Assembly (NCBI GenBank): GCA_045643185.1
Contig: JAZUKH010000158.1
Coordinates: 1-8,683, forward strand
Direction: 5' to 3'
DNA length: 8,683 nt
Source of the DNA: RGIG464 sp045643185
GTDB lineage: Bacteria > Myxococcota_A > Bradymonadia > UBA4248
The translations under genes and the position numbers were made by a program. This document shows positions 1-7,300 of this stretch, piece by piece; positions within the stretch are counted from its first letter, which is position 1; the number at the start of each line of letters is the position of its first letter. Under the pieces are notes generated by a model. It ran no database searches and had not been told where the DNA came from. It saw nothing but the letters and a program-made list of their open reading frames with translations.

Positions 1-205
1 GCGTAGGGGGAGACTTCCCCCTCCAAAACCAACATAAACGTGTGCATCTTCATCATTATTCTGAAGAGACACGCTCATATACCACTATTTTATCACAGAT
101 TTGTCACGCTGCGTCATTTTCGTATCTCCTTTAATTTCGGCTTTTTCGTGCATTTGCTACTGACGCATGCGTTGCGAAATTGGAGCGCTCGCCCTCTGTT
201 TCTAA
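1..205. other. Left-edge intergenic region without a supported gene
   Basis: No convincing coding frame is seen here. The stretch holds a short hairpin at 5-22 (seven base pairs around a GACT loop, no U-tract on either strand), a six-base-pair stem at 47-67, a 10-bp perfect palindrome ACGCATGCGT at 163-172, and a 7-bp inverted repeat TGCGTCA/TGACGCA at 110-116 and 161-167. The palindrome sits roughly 50-60 bases upstream of the predicted transcription start of the next gene, so it could be an operator. That is inference from position only. The middle part (about 80-150) is AT-rich. Confidence 0.4.
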
Positions 206-208
206 ACG

Positions 209-217
209 TGTTATACT
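209..217 (+). promoter_or_regulatory. Extended -10 promoter for the small membrane protein/cca pair
   Basis: TG at 209-210, one base, then TATACT at 212-217 form an extended -10 element with five of six matches to TATAAT. No good -35 hexamer lies at the usual distance, which is compatible with an extended -10 promoter. The predicted transcript starts near 224 and would carry both the 44-codon frame at 262 and cca at 386. An inverted repeat (221-229 with 246-254) starts just downstream of the -10 and reaches the GAGG ribosome site at 254-257. Confidence 0.45.
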
Positions 218-261
218 GAGCGAGTGAGCATCTGGTTTGCTCCGCGTTCACTCGAGGTATT

Positions 262-396
262 ATGGGTCTGAACTGGTTTGAAATCGTCATATTAGTGTTA
301 TGCGCCATTTTGATCTTTGGATTGATGAACATGTTCAAAATGAGCGAAAAGATCGCGCGCAAGGTCGTTAAAAAGGATTCGGACGATGCAGCGTGA
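262..396 (+). CDS. Small single-pass membrane protein, 44 residues
   Basis: Not recognised as a named family. ATG at 262 is preceded by GAGG (254-257), five bases away. The frame runs 44 codons to TGA at 394-396. Residues 1-6 are short and polar, residues 7-21 form a hydrophobic helix ending in FG, and the remainder is a basic tail (KMSEKIARKVVKKD) ending in DSDDAA. That layout (short N terminus, one helix, FG hinge, amphipathic cationic segment) resembles TatA/TatE in outline, but the conserved proline/KLPE stretch is absent, so this is only a structural resemblance. It overlaps the start of cca by 11 bases, indicating translational coupling and one transcript. A small inner-membrane peptide with cytoplasmic tail is the safest description. 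Confidence 0.55.
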   Translation: MGLNWFEIVILVLCAILIFGLMNMFKMSEKIARKVVKKDSDDAA

Positions 397-1783
397 GACG
401 TTGACAGAGACATTGGCCGGAGCGTTGAAAGTTTTTGGGGCGTTGTTTGACGCCTTTGAGTCATCGGGCTTTCAGCTTTACGCGGTGGGTGGTTGCGTGC
501 GTGACTGGTGTCTTGGCCGGACGCCGAAGGACGTGGATTTTACGACGGATGCGACGCCTCAGCAGACAAGTGAAGTCTTGTCGGCGCACGGTATGAAAGT
601 GATTCCTGTGGGGGAGGCGTTTGGTACGATCGCGACGCTCATCGGGAAACAGAGCTATGAGATCACGTCATTTCGCGTGAAGGAATCGTACACGAAGGGT
701 TCTCGTCATCCTGTGGTTCGCTATGGCAAGTCCCTTGCGCAGGATCTTGAACGTCGTGATCTGACGATCAACGCGATGGCAGTCGATCGCCACGGTCAGC
801 TCATGGATCCGTTTGATGGCTTGGGTGATCTTGAACGGGGCGAGTTGCGTGTTCCGCGGAGCACATACGAGCGCTCGATTGAAATTTTTAGCGATGACCC
901 GCTCAGGATCTTGCGTCTGGCGCGATTTTTGGCGCGTCTGAATTTTTCGGTGGCAAACGAAGCGACGCGCGCCGCGCAATTCAGCGCGGGGACAGTGCTT
1001 GATGTGAGTCACGAGCGTTGGTTTGCCGAATTGGACGGTCTTTTGCGCGCTTCGTACGTTTCGGCGGGCTTGAAGTGGCTCGTCGAGACAGGCGTGCTTG
1101 GTCTTTTGCTGCCCGAGATCGCGGTGATGCTGGGGAGTGCGCGCACGATCACGTCGTTGAGCGGTGATATGGGGGCGTCGTCCGGGGCGTCGGCGAACTT
1201 GCTGGATCAGACAGCGGAGCTCGTCATGGAAGCGTCGAAGCGCCATACTAATGTATGGTCGGCATTTTTGTGTCGCACTGGATTTGTGCACACGACGAAC
1301 GGTGTCTGGGCCGAGCAGGTCTCGCAGAGCCTTGCTGACTCGATTTTGACGCGTTTGAAGGTTTCGAACGCGTTTCGCGAACAGACGCTTCGCCTGATGC
1401 GACCGCTGCCTGCTGGTGCGCCGACGAAGCGTGACGTTCGCGAGATCGCCCAGTGTCTGCAGGCAGATCTGCCCGACTGGTTTGCCTTGCTCGAGGCCAA
1501 GTGCGCGTGTCTGCCTGACGACGTTCGCGCGTCCGAATCGGTCCGGCTGGAAGCTTGGCGCATTGCTATGGCGCCATACCTCGCGGATCCCGCTTCGGCA
1601 CTTATTCATTGGCCCGCGAACCTCTCACAGTGTTTGACGAAAGAACTCGGTCTGAAGGGCAAAACGCTCGGTCTTTGCCTGAAATATTGCAGCGAGGCCG
1701 TGCTTGATAACGAGATCTCCGATCACGATGACATTGAAACCATCGTCGCATGGGCACGCGCGCATTTTGAACCGGATGCATAG
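386..1783 (+). CDS. cca: CCA tRNA nucleotidyltransferase / poly(A) polymerase family protein (class II)
   Basis: Class II nucleotidyltransferases add CCA (or only CC, A, or a poly(A) tail) to RNA 3' ends in the cytoplasm without a nucleic-acid template. All head and neck motifs are visible in the 465-residue product: GGCVRD at 35-40, the metal-binding pair D49/D51 (DVD), FGT plus the EITSFR strand at 79-97, RRDLTINAMA at 123-132, DPFDGLGDL at 141-149, and SDDPLRILRLARF at 169-181, where D170-D171-x-x-R174 replaces the usual EDxxR nucleotide-selecting motif. Residues 271-340 align by eye with the HD phosphohydrolase region of some family members, but the HD pair is replaced by C296-R297. The start at 386 has AAAGGA (372-377) eight bases upstream and overlaps the preceding small gene. 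Whether it is a full CCA-adding, CC-only, A-only or poly(A) enzyme cannot be told from sequence. The symbol is assigned on family resemblance. Confidence 0.88.
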   Translation: MQRETLTETLAGALKVFGALFDAFESSGFQLYAVGGCVRDWCLGRTPKDVDFTTDATPQQTSEVLSAHGMKVIPVGEAFGTIATLIGKQSYEITSFRVKESYTKGSRHPVVRYGKSLAQDLERRDLTINAMAVDRHGQLMDPFDGLGDLERGELRVPRSTYERSIEIFSDDPLRILRLARFLARLNFSVANEATRAAQFSAGTVLDVSHERWFAELDGLLRASYVSAGLKWLVETGVLGLLLPEIAVMLGSARTITSLSGDMGASSGASANLLDQTAELVMEASKRHTNVWSAFLCRTGFVHTTNGVWAEQVSQSLADSILTRLKVSNAFREQTLRLMRPLPAGAPTKRDVREIAQCLQADLPDWFALLEAKCACLPDDVRASESVRLEAWRIAMAPYLADPASALIHWPANLSQCLTKELGLKGKTLGLCLKYCSEAVLDNEISDHDDIETIVAWARAHFEPDA

Positions 1784-1789
1784 ATATCT

Positions 1790-1836
1790 GCGCCACAAGT
1801 AGATACGTGCGGATCGCGCGTCTCTACTTGTGGCGC
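1790..1836 (+). terminator. Very long hairpin terminator after cca
   Basis: A 14-bp perfect stem (1790-1803 with 1823-1836) continues, after a single T/C mismatch, into a second 7-bp stem (1805-1811 with 1815-1821, one G-T wobble) closed by a GAT triloop. TCTTTTA follows at 1837-1843. It starts seven bases after the cca stop codon, so termination or 3'-end protection of the cca message is the natural role. The stem is much longer than a typical intrinsic terminator and the U-tract is modest. Confidence 0.7.
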
Positions 1837-1857
1837 TCTTTTACCTACATCTAGCAT

Positions 1858-1886
1858 TTGACAAAAAAAAAGGCAGCGTGTAGGAT
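1858..1886 (+). promoter_or_regulatory. Sigma70-type promoter of pal
   Basis: A perfect TTGACA (1858-1863), an exact 17-base spacer containing a run of A, and TAGGAT (1881-1886, four of six matches to TATAAT). The predicted transcript begins near 1892-1894, giving a leader of about 92 bases before the pal start. Because the transcript starts after 1889, in-frame starts further upstream than 1985 are unlikely to be used. Confidence 0.7.
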
Positions 1887-1898
1887 TTTTGCGCTTTT

Positions 1899-1916
1899 CG
1901 GAGTCTTTAGACTCTG
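1899..1916 (+). promoter_or_regulatory. 5' stem-loop in the pal leader
   Basis: GAGTC (1901-1905) pairs with GACTC (1910-1914) around a TTTA loop and can extend by G-T and C-G pairs to 1899-1916. It lies only about six bases from the predicted transcript start and is followed by U-rich sequence (TTTTGTTATGTTTTTT). Either a message-stabilising 5' stem-loop, as known for ompA mRNA, or a weak attenuator would fit. The sequence alone does not decide. Confidence 0.35.
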
Positions 1917-1984
1917 TTTTGTTATGTTTTTTGGCACAAGTAGCTTGTGTGGCTATAAATTTTGATCAATTAAGGAGGAATCCG

Positions 1985-2785
1985 ATGAAGAATTGTCGGA
2001 ACATTTTGGCGCTTTTGACTGCCGGTCTTTTTGTTTGTATGGCTTACGGTTGTTCGCCTTCCTATCCCGAATGCTACGAAGATACGGATTGTTCTTCGGC
2101 AAACAATGGTAAGGACTATGATGAGTATTGTTTGAACGCGAAGTGCGCTGAATGCCGTAACGACGAACACTGCTCCAGCAAGAAAGACGAGAGCTATATC
2201 TGCAACAGCGGTACTTGTCAGCGCATCAATGGTTACTGCAATCCTGAAGCTGGCATCAACTGCCCTGCGAACCAGAAATGCCGTGACCGTCGTTGTGGTC
2301 CCCAGTGCTATCCTGAATCGGTTGCTGAAGACTGCGCTGCTGATGAGATCTGCGAAAACAACCGTTGCGTTCCCAAACCGGAATGTCTCTCCGACGCCGA
2401 TTGCCCGAGCGGCCAGATCTGCAAGAACAAAAAATGCGTCGATGCGCCGGTGTGCCAGCCTGAACTCGCTTACTTCGACTTCGACGAAGCGACGATCCGT
2501 TCCGATGCTAAATCCGTCATCGAAGAGAACGCCAATTGCCTCAGCTCCCGTTCCGATGTCAGCGCCGTTCAGGTCGTTGGTCACTGTGACGAACGTGGTA
2601 CCGAAGAATACAACATGGCCCTCGGTAAACGTCGTGCCGATGCCGTCAAGAAAGTTCTTAGCCGCTACAACATTCCGAACGTCTCCGCGAAATCCCGTGG
2701 TGCAATGGATCCTGTCGTGAATGGCGCTTCGTCCGAATCCGATCATCAGCGCAATCGTCGTGCTGAATTTATCGTGAATCCGTAA
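1985..2785 (+). CDS. pal: Pal-like OmpA-family lipoprotein with cysteine-rich stalk
   Basis: Peptidoglycan-associated lipoproteins anchor the outer membrane to the cell wall and work with the Tol system. The start at 1985 has a near-perfect AAGGAGG (1972-1978) six bases upstream, giving 266 residues. Residues 1-22 are a lipoprotein signal peptide ending AYG, with lipidated C23 predicted. Residues 23-157 contain 22 cysteines (including C23) arranged as about five repeats of C-x5/8-(D)C-x5/12-C-x4-C, best seen at 134-151. Residues 162-265 are an OmpA/Pal domain: YFDFDEATI at 163-171, GHCDERGTEEYNMALGKRRA at 199-218 and HQRNRRAEFIV at 254-264, keeping the aspartate (D202) and arginine (NRR) that bind diaminopimelate in this family. 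Unusual points are the long disulphide-type stalk in place of a short linker, and C201 where most Pal proteins have threonine (GHTDERG). It has its own promoter and terminator, so it is probably monocistronic. Confidence 0.85.
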   Translation: MKNCRNILALLTAGLFVCMAYGCSPSYPECYEDTDCSSANNGKDYDEYCLNAKCAECRNDEHCSSKKDESYICNSGTCQRINGYCNPEAGINCPANQKCRDRRCGPQCYPESVAEDCAADEICENNRCVPKPECLSDADCPSGQICKNKKCVDAPVCQPELAYFDFDEATIRSDAKSVIEENANCLSSRSDVSAVQVVGHCDERGTEEYNMALGKRRADAVKKVLSRYNIPNVSAKSRGAMDPVVNGASSESDHQRNRRAEFIVNP

Positions 2786-2804
2786 TTTCGGCGAATTACA
2801 GCTT

Positions 2805-2833
2805 AAAAAAGCGCCCTTCGGGGCGCTTTTTTT
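2805..2833 (+). terminator. Intrinsic terminator after pal
   Basis: AAAAAAGCGCCC (2805-2816), a TTCG tetraloop (2817-2820), GGGCGCTTTTTT (2821-2832) and a total run of seven T at 2827-2833: a 12-bp perfect stem with UUCG loop and U-tract. The A-run on the left arm makes the structure nearly symmetrical. It lies 20 bases after the pal stop and ends only five bases before the first possible start (2838) of the next gene. Confidence 0.95.
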
Positions 2834-2861
2834 GTGAATGTTCCGCATCCCTCAGTGCTTT

Positions 2862-4265
2862 ATGTCGAACGAATTTAACTCCGCTTCTGAACCTAGACTT
2901 TATCTGTGCGATCACGTGCATGATGATAAGGAACGCTATCGCGTGTACGTCGCGATGTGGCTTTTGTCTGTGCTGATCCACATCGGTTTGGCGTATGGAT
3001 TTGGTCTCGTTTTTGACTGGTGGTTCGCTGAGTACGAAGTCAAGATCGCGTGGAGCGATGAACTCAATGGCTTTGGCATGATGGGCGATATTTTTAATGA
3101 AGTCGAGTACGACGACACGTCTGAGATCTTGGACGAAATGGAAGCGCCCGAAGAGGACGAAAACCCGTTTGAAGAACCGAACGAAGATGTGACGCCTGAC
3201 ATGGATGCAAGCAGCATCGAAGCGCCGCCTGAACCTGATCCTGAACCCAGTGATGAGGTTGAAGCGACGGAACCCGTCGAAGACAAACCAAAATACGATC
3301 TGTCGCGTGACAAAGCGAAACTCGCCGCGGTCAGGCAGGACGTCGCTGGTATGCCTAACCTGCATGTGCTGGCGCCTGGCAATGCCAAGCTCATCGTGTT
3401 GTTGCGCAACGACCGCATTCTGGGGTCGCGGTTTGAACAGTCCGTCAGGCGCCTGTTCAAGTCGTTTCCCGATTACCAGTTTACGCTTGGCAAGTCGAAT
3501 GTCGATCCCGTCACGGATATCGACGCCATGTTGATCGCGACCGCGAACCCCGAGCTGTATGCTGAAACGTTTCTGGTCGTGTCGCATCGCATTCCGGTGC
3601 CGACGCTTAAACAAGCCATCGTCGCTTCGTTCCCGACTGAGATCAAGTGGGAAACCTATAACGACAAGCCTATTGCGAATCCCAACAGCCACGATGGACG
3701 CTATAATCCGCGTTCTGGCATTTACAAACGCTCGGTCTATCTGCCCGACGATCACACGATCTTGTTCCTCAAGCCCGAAGTGCTGCCGACGCTCAACGTG
3801 CCGCATGTCGATGCCATTGTTTCGACGCGCAATGAAGACGTTGATTCGGCCGAAGAGGCTCAGTCATTTTTGCAGTCACTCGGTGCGATTCAAACCAGTG
3901 ATTCGCCGTCCATGCCCATGCTGTTCATGGCGCTGCAGGGCATCGAAGAGGTTAATTTTGGCGCCAAAATGCCGAAGTTTGATGCCCCGAGCTTTATTCA
4001 GGCTTCGCTTTCGACCGATGCTAATCCGCATTTGAATATGGTTGCGACGTTTGCCGACGCCGATCAGGCCAAAGCGTTTAATGACGCCTGGCCCAAGATC
4101 GTTTCGGGCGCCTCGTCGCTCGGCATTCCTGGACTCGGCGGCGTTCTTGGTGGGCTCGCCCTCACGCCCGAAGATAATCAGGTGCTCGTTGCTGGCGACC
4201 TCAATGGCAACATGATCTCGCTCATCCTCATGTTCGCCTCGACTCAACTTCAGAAGAACAATTAA
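2862..4265 (+). CDS. TonB/TolA-like anchored envelope protein with unfamiliar C-terminal domain
   Basis: The function is unknown. With ATG 2862 the product is 467 residues. Residues ~30-51 form one membrane helix containing WLLSVLIH (33-40). S36-xxx-H40 matches the SxxxH motif by which TonB and TolA helices engage ExbB/ExbD or TolQ/TolR. A strongly acidic, proline-containing linker follows (~80-144, rich in E, D and P), as expected for a periplasm-spanning stretch. The remaining ~300 residues are not a recognisable TonB or TolA C-terminal domain. They contain RNDRILGSRFEQSVRRLFKS (182-201), a DYQF segment, a strand LIVLL and a glycine-rich stretch GIPGLGGVLGGL (421-432) before a hydrophobic end. 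The alternative start at 2838 adds eight residues but begins five bases after the pal terminator U-tract; neither start has a clear Shine-Dalgarno. It lies next to pal on the same strand, so coupling of proton-motive energy to the envelope is a reasonable inference, though no TolQR/ExbBD genes are in the window. Confidence 0.75.
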   Translation: MSNEFNSASEPRLYLCDHVHDDKERYRVYVAMWLLSVLIHIGLAYGFGLVFDWWFAEYEVKIAWSDELNGFGMMGDIFNEVEYDDTSEILDEMEAPEEDENPFEEPNEDVTPDMDASSIEAPPEPDPEPSDEVEATEPVEDKPKYDLSRDKAKLAAVRQDVAGMPNLHVLAPGNAKLIVLLRNDRILGSRFEQSVRRLFKSFPDYQFTLGKSNVDPVTDIDAMLIATANPELYAETFLVVSHRIPVPTLKQAIVASFPTEIKWETYNDKPIANPNSHDGRYNPRSGIYKRSVYLPDDHTILFLKPEVLPTLNVPHVDAIVSTRNEDVDSAEEAQSFLQSLGAIQTSDSPSMPMLFMALQGIEEVNFGAKMPKFDAPSFIQASLSTDANPHLNMVATFADADQAKAFNDAWPKIVSGASSLGIPGLGGVLGGLALTPEDNQVLVAGDLNGNMISLILMFASTQLQKNN

Positions 4266-4301
4266 GTCAGTCGTACATTAAAATTGCGCTACGACTGACT
4301 T
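4264..4301 (+). terminator. Hairpin terminator of the TonB/TolA-like gene
   Basis: AAGTCAGTCGTA (4264-4275) pairs perfectly over 12 bp with TACGACTGACTT (4290-4301), with a 14-base loop. The stem begins inside the TAA stop codon (4263-4265). GTGCATTTTTATG follows, with five T at 4307-4311 separated from the stem by five bases, so it is a plausible but not ideal intrinsic terminator for the plus strand. Confidence 0.55.
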
Positions 4302-4330
4302 GTGCATTTTTATGAACCAAAGTCACCTTG

Positions 4331-4370
4331 TCTTAGCGCGTTAAGAACGCTTTGCGTTCACGCGCTAAGA
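4331..4370 (-). terminator. Hairpin after the minus-strand lipoprotein gene
   Basis: TCTTAGCGCGT (4331-4341) pairs over 11 bp with ACGCGCTAAGA (4360-4370). An inner 6-bp stem (4345-4350 with 4354-4359) with a TTT loop follows after a three-base bulge TAA. It lies 11 bases beyond the stop codon of the minus-strand gene. No U-tract follows on the minus strand, so it may need a termination factor or serve as a 3' stabiliser between two convergent genes. Confidence 0.5.
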
Positions 4371-4381
4371 TCATGACGTCG

Positions 4382-7300
4382 TTATTTCGCGGTCGTCCAT
4401 TCGATGGACGTGATGACGATGCGGTTCGACGCGTTGCTGGTCGTGCCTGCCTGGGGTTGGATCTTGAACGACTTGGCGTCGTTGCTTTTTGGCGTGAGGT
4501 CGAATGACTGCTCTTTGGTGTCAGCGCCTGTGCAAGTCAGCGTATCTTGAACCTCCGTATCGACGTAGATATCGACATTGGTCGTGGCGCCTGATTTGGC
4601 ATAGCAGATGTAGTTTACGGTGAGCGAGTTTAGACCAGCGAGATTTTCAACGTTCAAATAACTGACGTTATTTTTGTTGCCGGTCATGATCATGGTGCCT
4701 TCGTATTGATCGTTATCGAAATTACCCATACCGGTAATGGTGAACAGATCTTTGTATAGAGTCTGCACGTAGTTACCCGTGTAGCCCGTTGCACTTTGGT
4801 CGGCAAAATCCAACGCGTATTCCTTAAGCAACGGTTTTTGTACGTAGACCGAGAGTTTGGCCATGTCAGCGCCGTTGTTGGGTACGATTGAGATCTTAGC
4901 CACAGTACCGTCGGTGGCATTCTCGGTCGTGACGTCGAATGTGGCTGACGTGCTTCCTGCAGGAATCTCGACGGTGGCAGGCACGATGACCGAGAGTTGG
5001 TCGCTCGTCAGGGCGAGTGACATGGCAGACTTGGTCATGCGCGAAAGCGTGGCTGTGACGGACTGGGTTTCGTTCAGATTCATCGTGAGGGAGGCGGGCG
5101 TCAGTTTTGTGATGGCAACAGGGACGGAGCCATCAATGCCCGTGATCGTTTTGGTGATCGTGACGCCATCGTATTCGGCGGTGAAGGTCGCGTCGCTATG
5201 AGGCATGGTGAAAGTGAGTGAGACAGACTTGGTGCCGGCTTCGATCGAGGTGCTGCGTGCGCAATTCAGACCACTGCAGTTGAGCTGGATGGTGGCGTTT
5301 TCGTCGGTGACGCTGCTCAATGTGACCGTGATCGTGATCTTTTCGCCGTATTCAGCTTCGGTCGGGGCACCGACACTGACGAGCACCGGCGTCGTGACGG
5401 TGCCGTGTGAGGGATCCCAGGTCGGGCACGAACTGTCGTTCGACGCGCAAGTCGGGTAAGGATCGCAGACGTCGCCGATGTTGTCTCCGTCCCAGTCGGC
5501 CTGGCCGAGTTTGCCATTCGCGTCGCGGTCTTGCGGACGGACTGGGTTGAAGATGTCGATGCAGTTATCGACACTGTCGGGAATGCCATCGCCGTCTCGG
5601 TCATTGGCGTCGCTGTATTGCCCGTCGTACATGGTCGTGGTGTAATCGACAGATTTATCGTTGTTGATGTCGTTTTCGGTCGTATCTGTGACGCGTGTAC
5701 GCATCGGTACACAAGTCGGTTCTTTGGTCGGCGTGCCGTCAAAGAAGAGCGGGTATTTCGCGAGATTTTTGATTTCCGAGTATTTTTTCGAGGACCCCGC
5801 TGCGGATGTGTTGACTTTTTTGGTCACGCCGCCCACGACGTAGCTTTCGGCATTTGACATGAGGTTATTGTCCGCCACGACGACTTTGCCGTTGAGCATA
5901 ACGAGCATGACATCCTTATAGTCGGCTTCCAACACGGCACGGTGTAATTCTCGACCATTTTTTGCAAAGACCGCAATGTCGGCGAGCATACCCTCGGCGA
6001 GGTTGCCAATGACGGATTCAAAGCCAAGTGCGAGCGCGGCATTGTAGGTTCCCATCATCCAGAGTTGGTAGTCCGAGAATTGGTGATTGAAATAATAGCT
6101 GTTGAGGAAATCGGCGCATTCATACTCACGAAGCATATTTGCGGAGCCCGAGGCGATCCAGTCTGTGCCAAGTGCGATCGTGACGCCTGTATTGTCATAC
6201 ATCGTGACGCGTGCCGTATCACCGTAGAGTGAAATGTTGGAGCGTGGCGACCAGATGAGCTTTGTGTCGGCCTTAGCCATTTTTTCTGTCAAGTCTGGCG
6301 TGGCAGCCACGCCGTGAATAATGGCGAGTTTTTGCGAGAAAATGTTACGTGAGCCGTCGCCCGTGCCGCTGAGACAATAGAGCTCGTTGAGCGCGTAATC
6401 ATTGATGCCTTCGCCGATGTGTGGGCCATAATTCACGCCGGTCTTGATTTTTGGGGTGAAGTTGCTGCAGGAACACGCGGTCGTGGAGTTCGAGCAGAGT
6501 TCGCCGCTACTTTCTTGGAGTGGGAACGTTTCGTATTCTGCGCTGTCCACGTCGTCGACGGCTTCTTTATCGAGGTTGCGCAGCAAGCCCGTAGCGCTTC
6601 CTGAGCCAAACAGCGAGGTGGTGCCAGCGAGCAACTGGCGAAGTTCACCGACTTCATGATTGCTTGTGCCAGAGGCATTATGGTTGGAGTGGCCGTTTAA
6701 GGTTTTACGCCAGTCGTTTTGTGCGTCAAAACGTTCGGCGCCCCAGTCATCGGGTGCCTGGTTATCGTATGTAATGTGGTCGTGTGCATTGATGAGACCA
6801 GCCGAAACGACGGCGTCTGGGCACGTAATGACGGTGGCTGACGTGATCGACGGTTCGCAGCCGACGTAGGTGATCTTGTTGTTTTCTACGACGACGGAAC
6901 CGCCCAAATAGGTCTTGTCTTTCGTTAGAATGTCGCCCTGAATGACGAATTTGTTCGTGCTGTTGCCCGTCTTGCCACAGGCCGTTGGTGTCGAAACGAC
7001 GAGCTTGGTGTTGCATTGAATGATTTCGGGGTCGGTGTCTCTGACCACCGCCTCAACGGCGTGTTTTTCGATCGATTTGTTGCTGGTGCTGTTGGCCGTA
7101 ATGCCTAGTTCGGAGTAGTTCGCATTGACTTCGGAAACGTTGCCGCGTGGTAGTTCACTGACCTTGCTTGAGGTTTTGGGACACGTGGTGTTGGTCGAAC
7201 CAGGCCCGCTCACTTGACATTCGTTATCGGCGCACGACCAGTCTTTCCAAACATTATTATGACAGACGACAGCTTTGCTGCCGTCAGCATTGCAAACCGA

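Noticed and set aside
5..22. Intrinsic terminator of a gene left of the window
   Set aside because: The short stem has no U-tract on either strand, so only a hairpin can be claimed.
114..464. Minus-strand frame of 116 codons overlapping the cca promoter
   Set aside because: It overlaps the promoter, the small gene and the cca start, has low-complexity composition, and shows no family features.
668..1609. Long minus-strand open frame (313 codons) opposite cca
   Set aside because: It is arginine-rich shadow coding of the conserved nucleotidyltransferase frame. No motif or ribosome site supports it.
1889..1984. Upstream in-frame extension of pal
   Set aside because: It lies at or before the predicted transcript start and has no ribosome site. 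The 1985 start has AAGGAGG and yields a proper lipoprotein signal peptide.
1970..2848. Long minus-strand frame opposite pal (292 codons)
   Set aside because: It crosses the pal terminator and ribosome site, has no recognisable domain, and pal is clearly real on the other strand.
2796..3806. Minus-strand frame (336 codons) opposite the TonB/TolA-like gene
   Set aside because: It is rich in R, H and F as expected for antisense of an acidic coding region, with no start signals. The plus frame has a membrane helix and linker.
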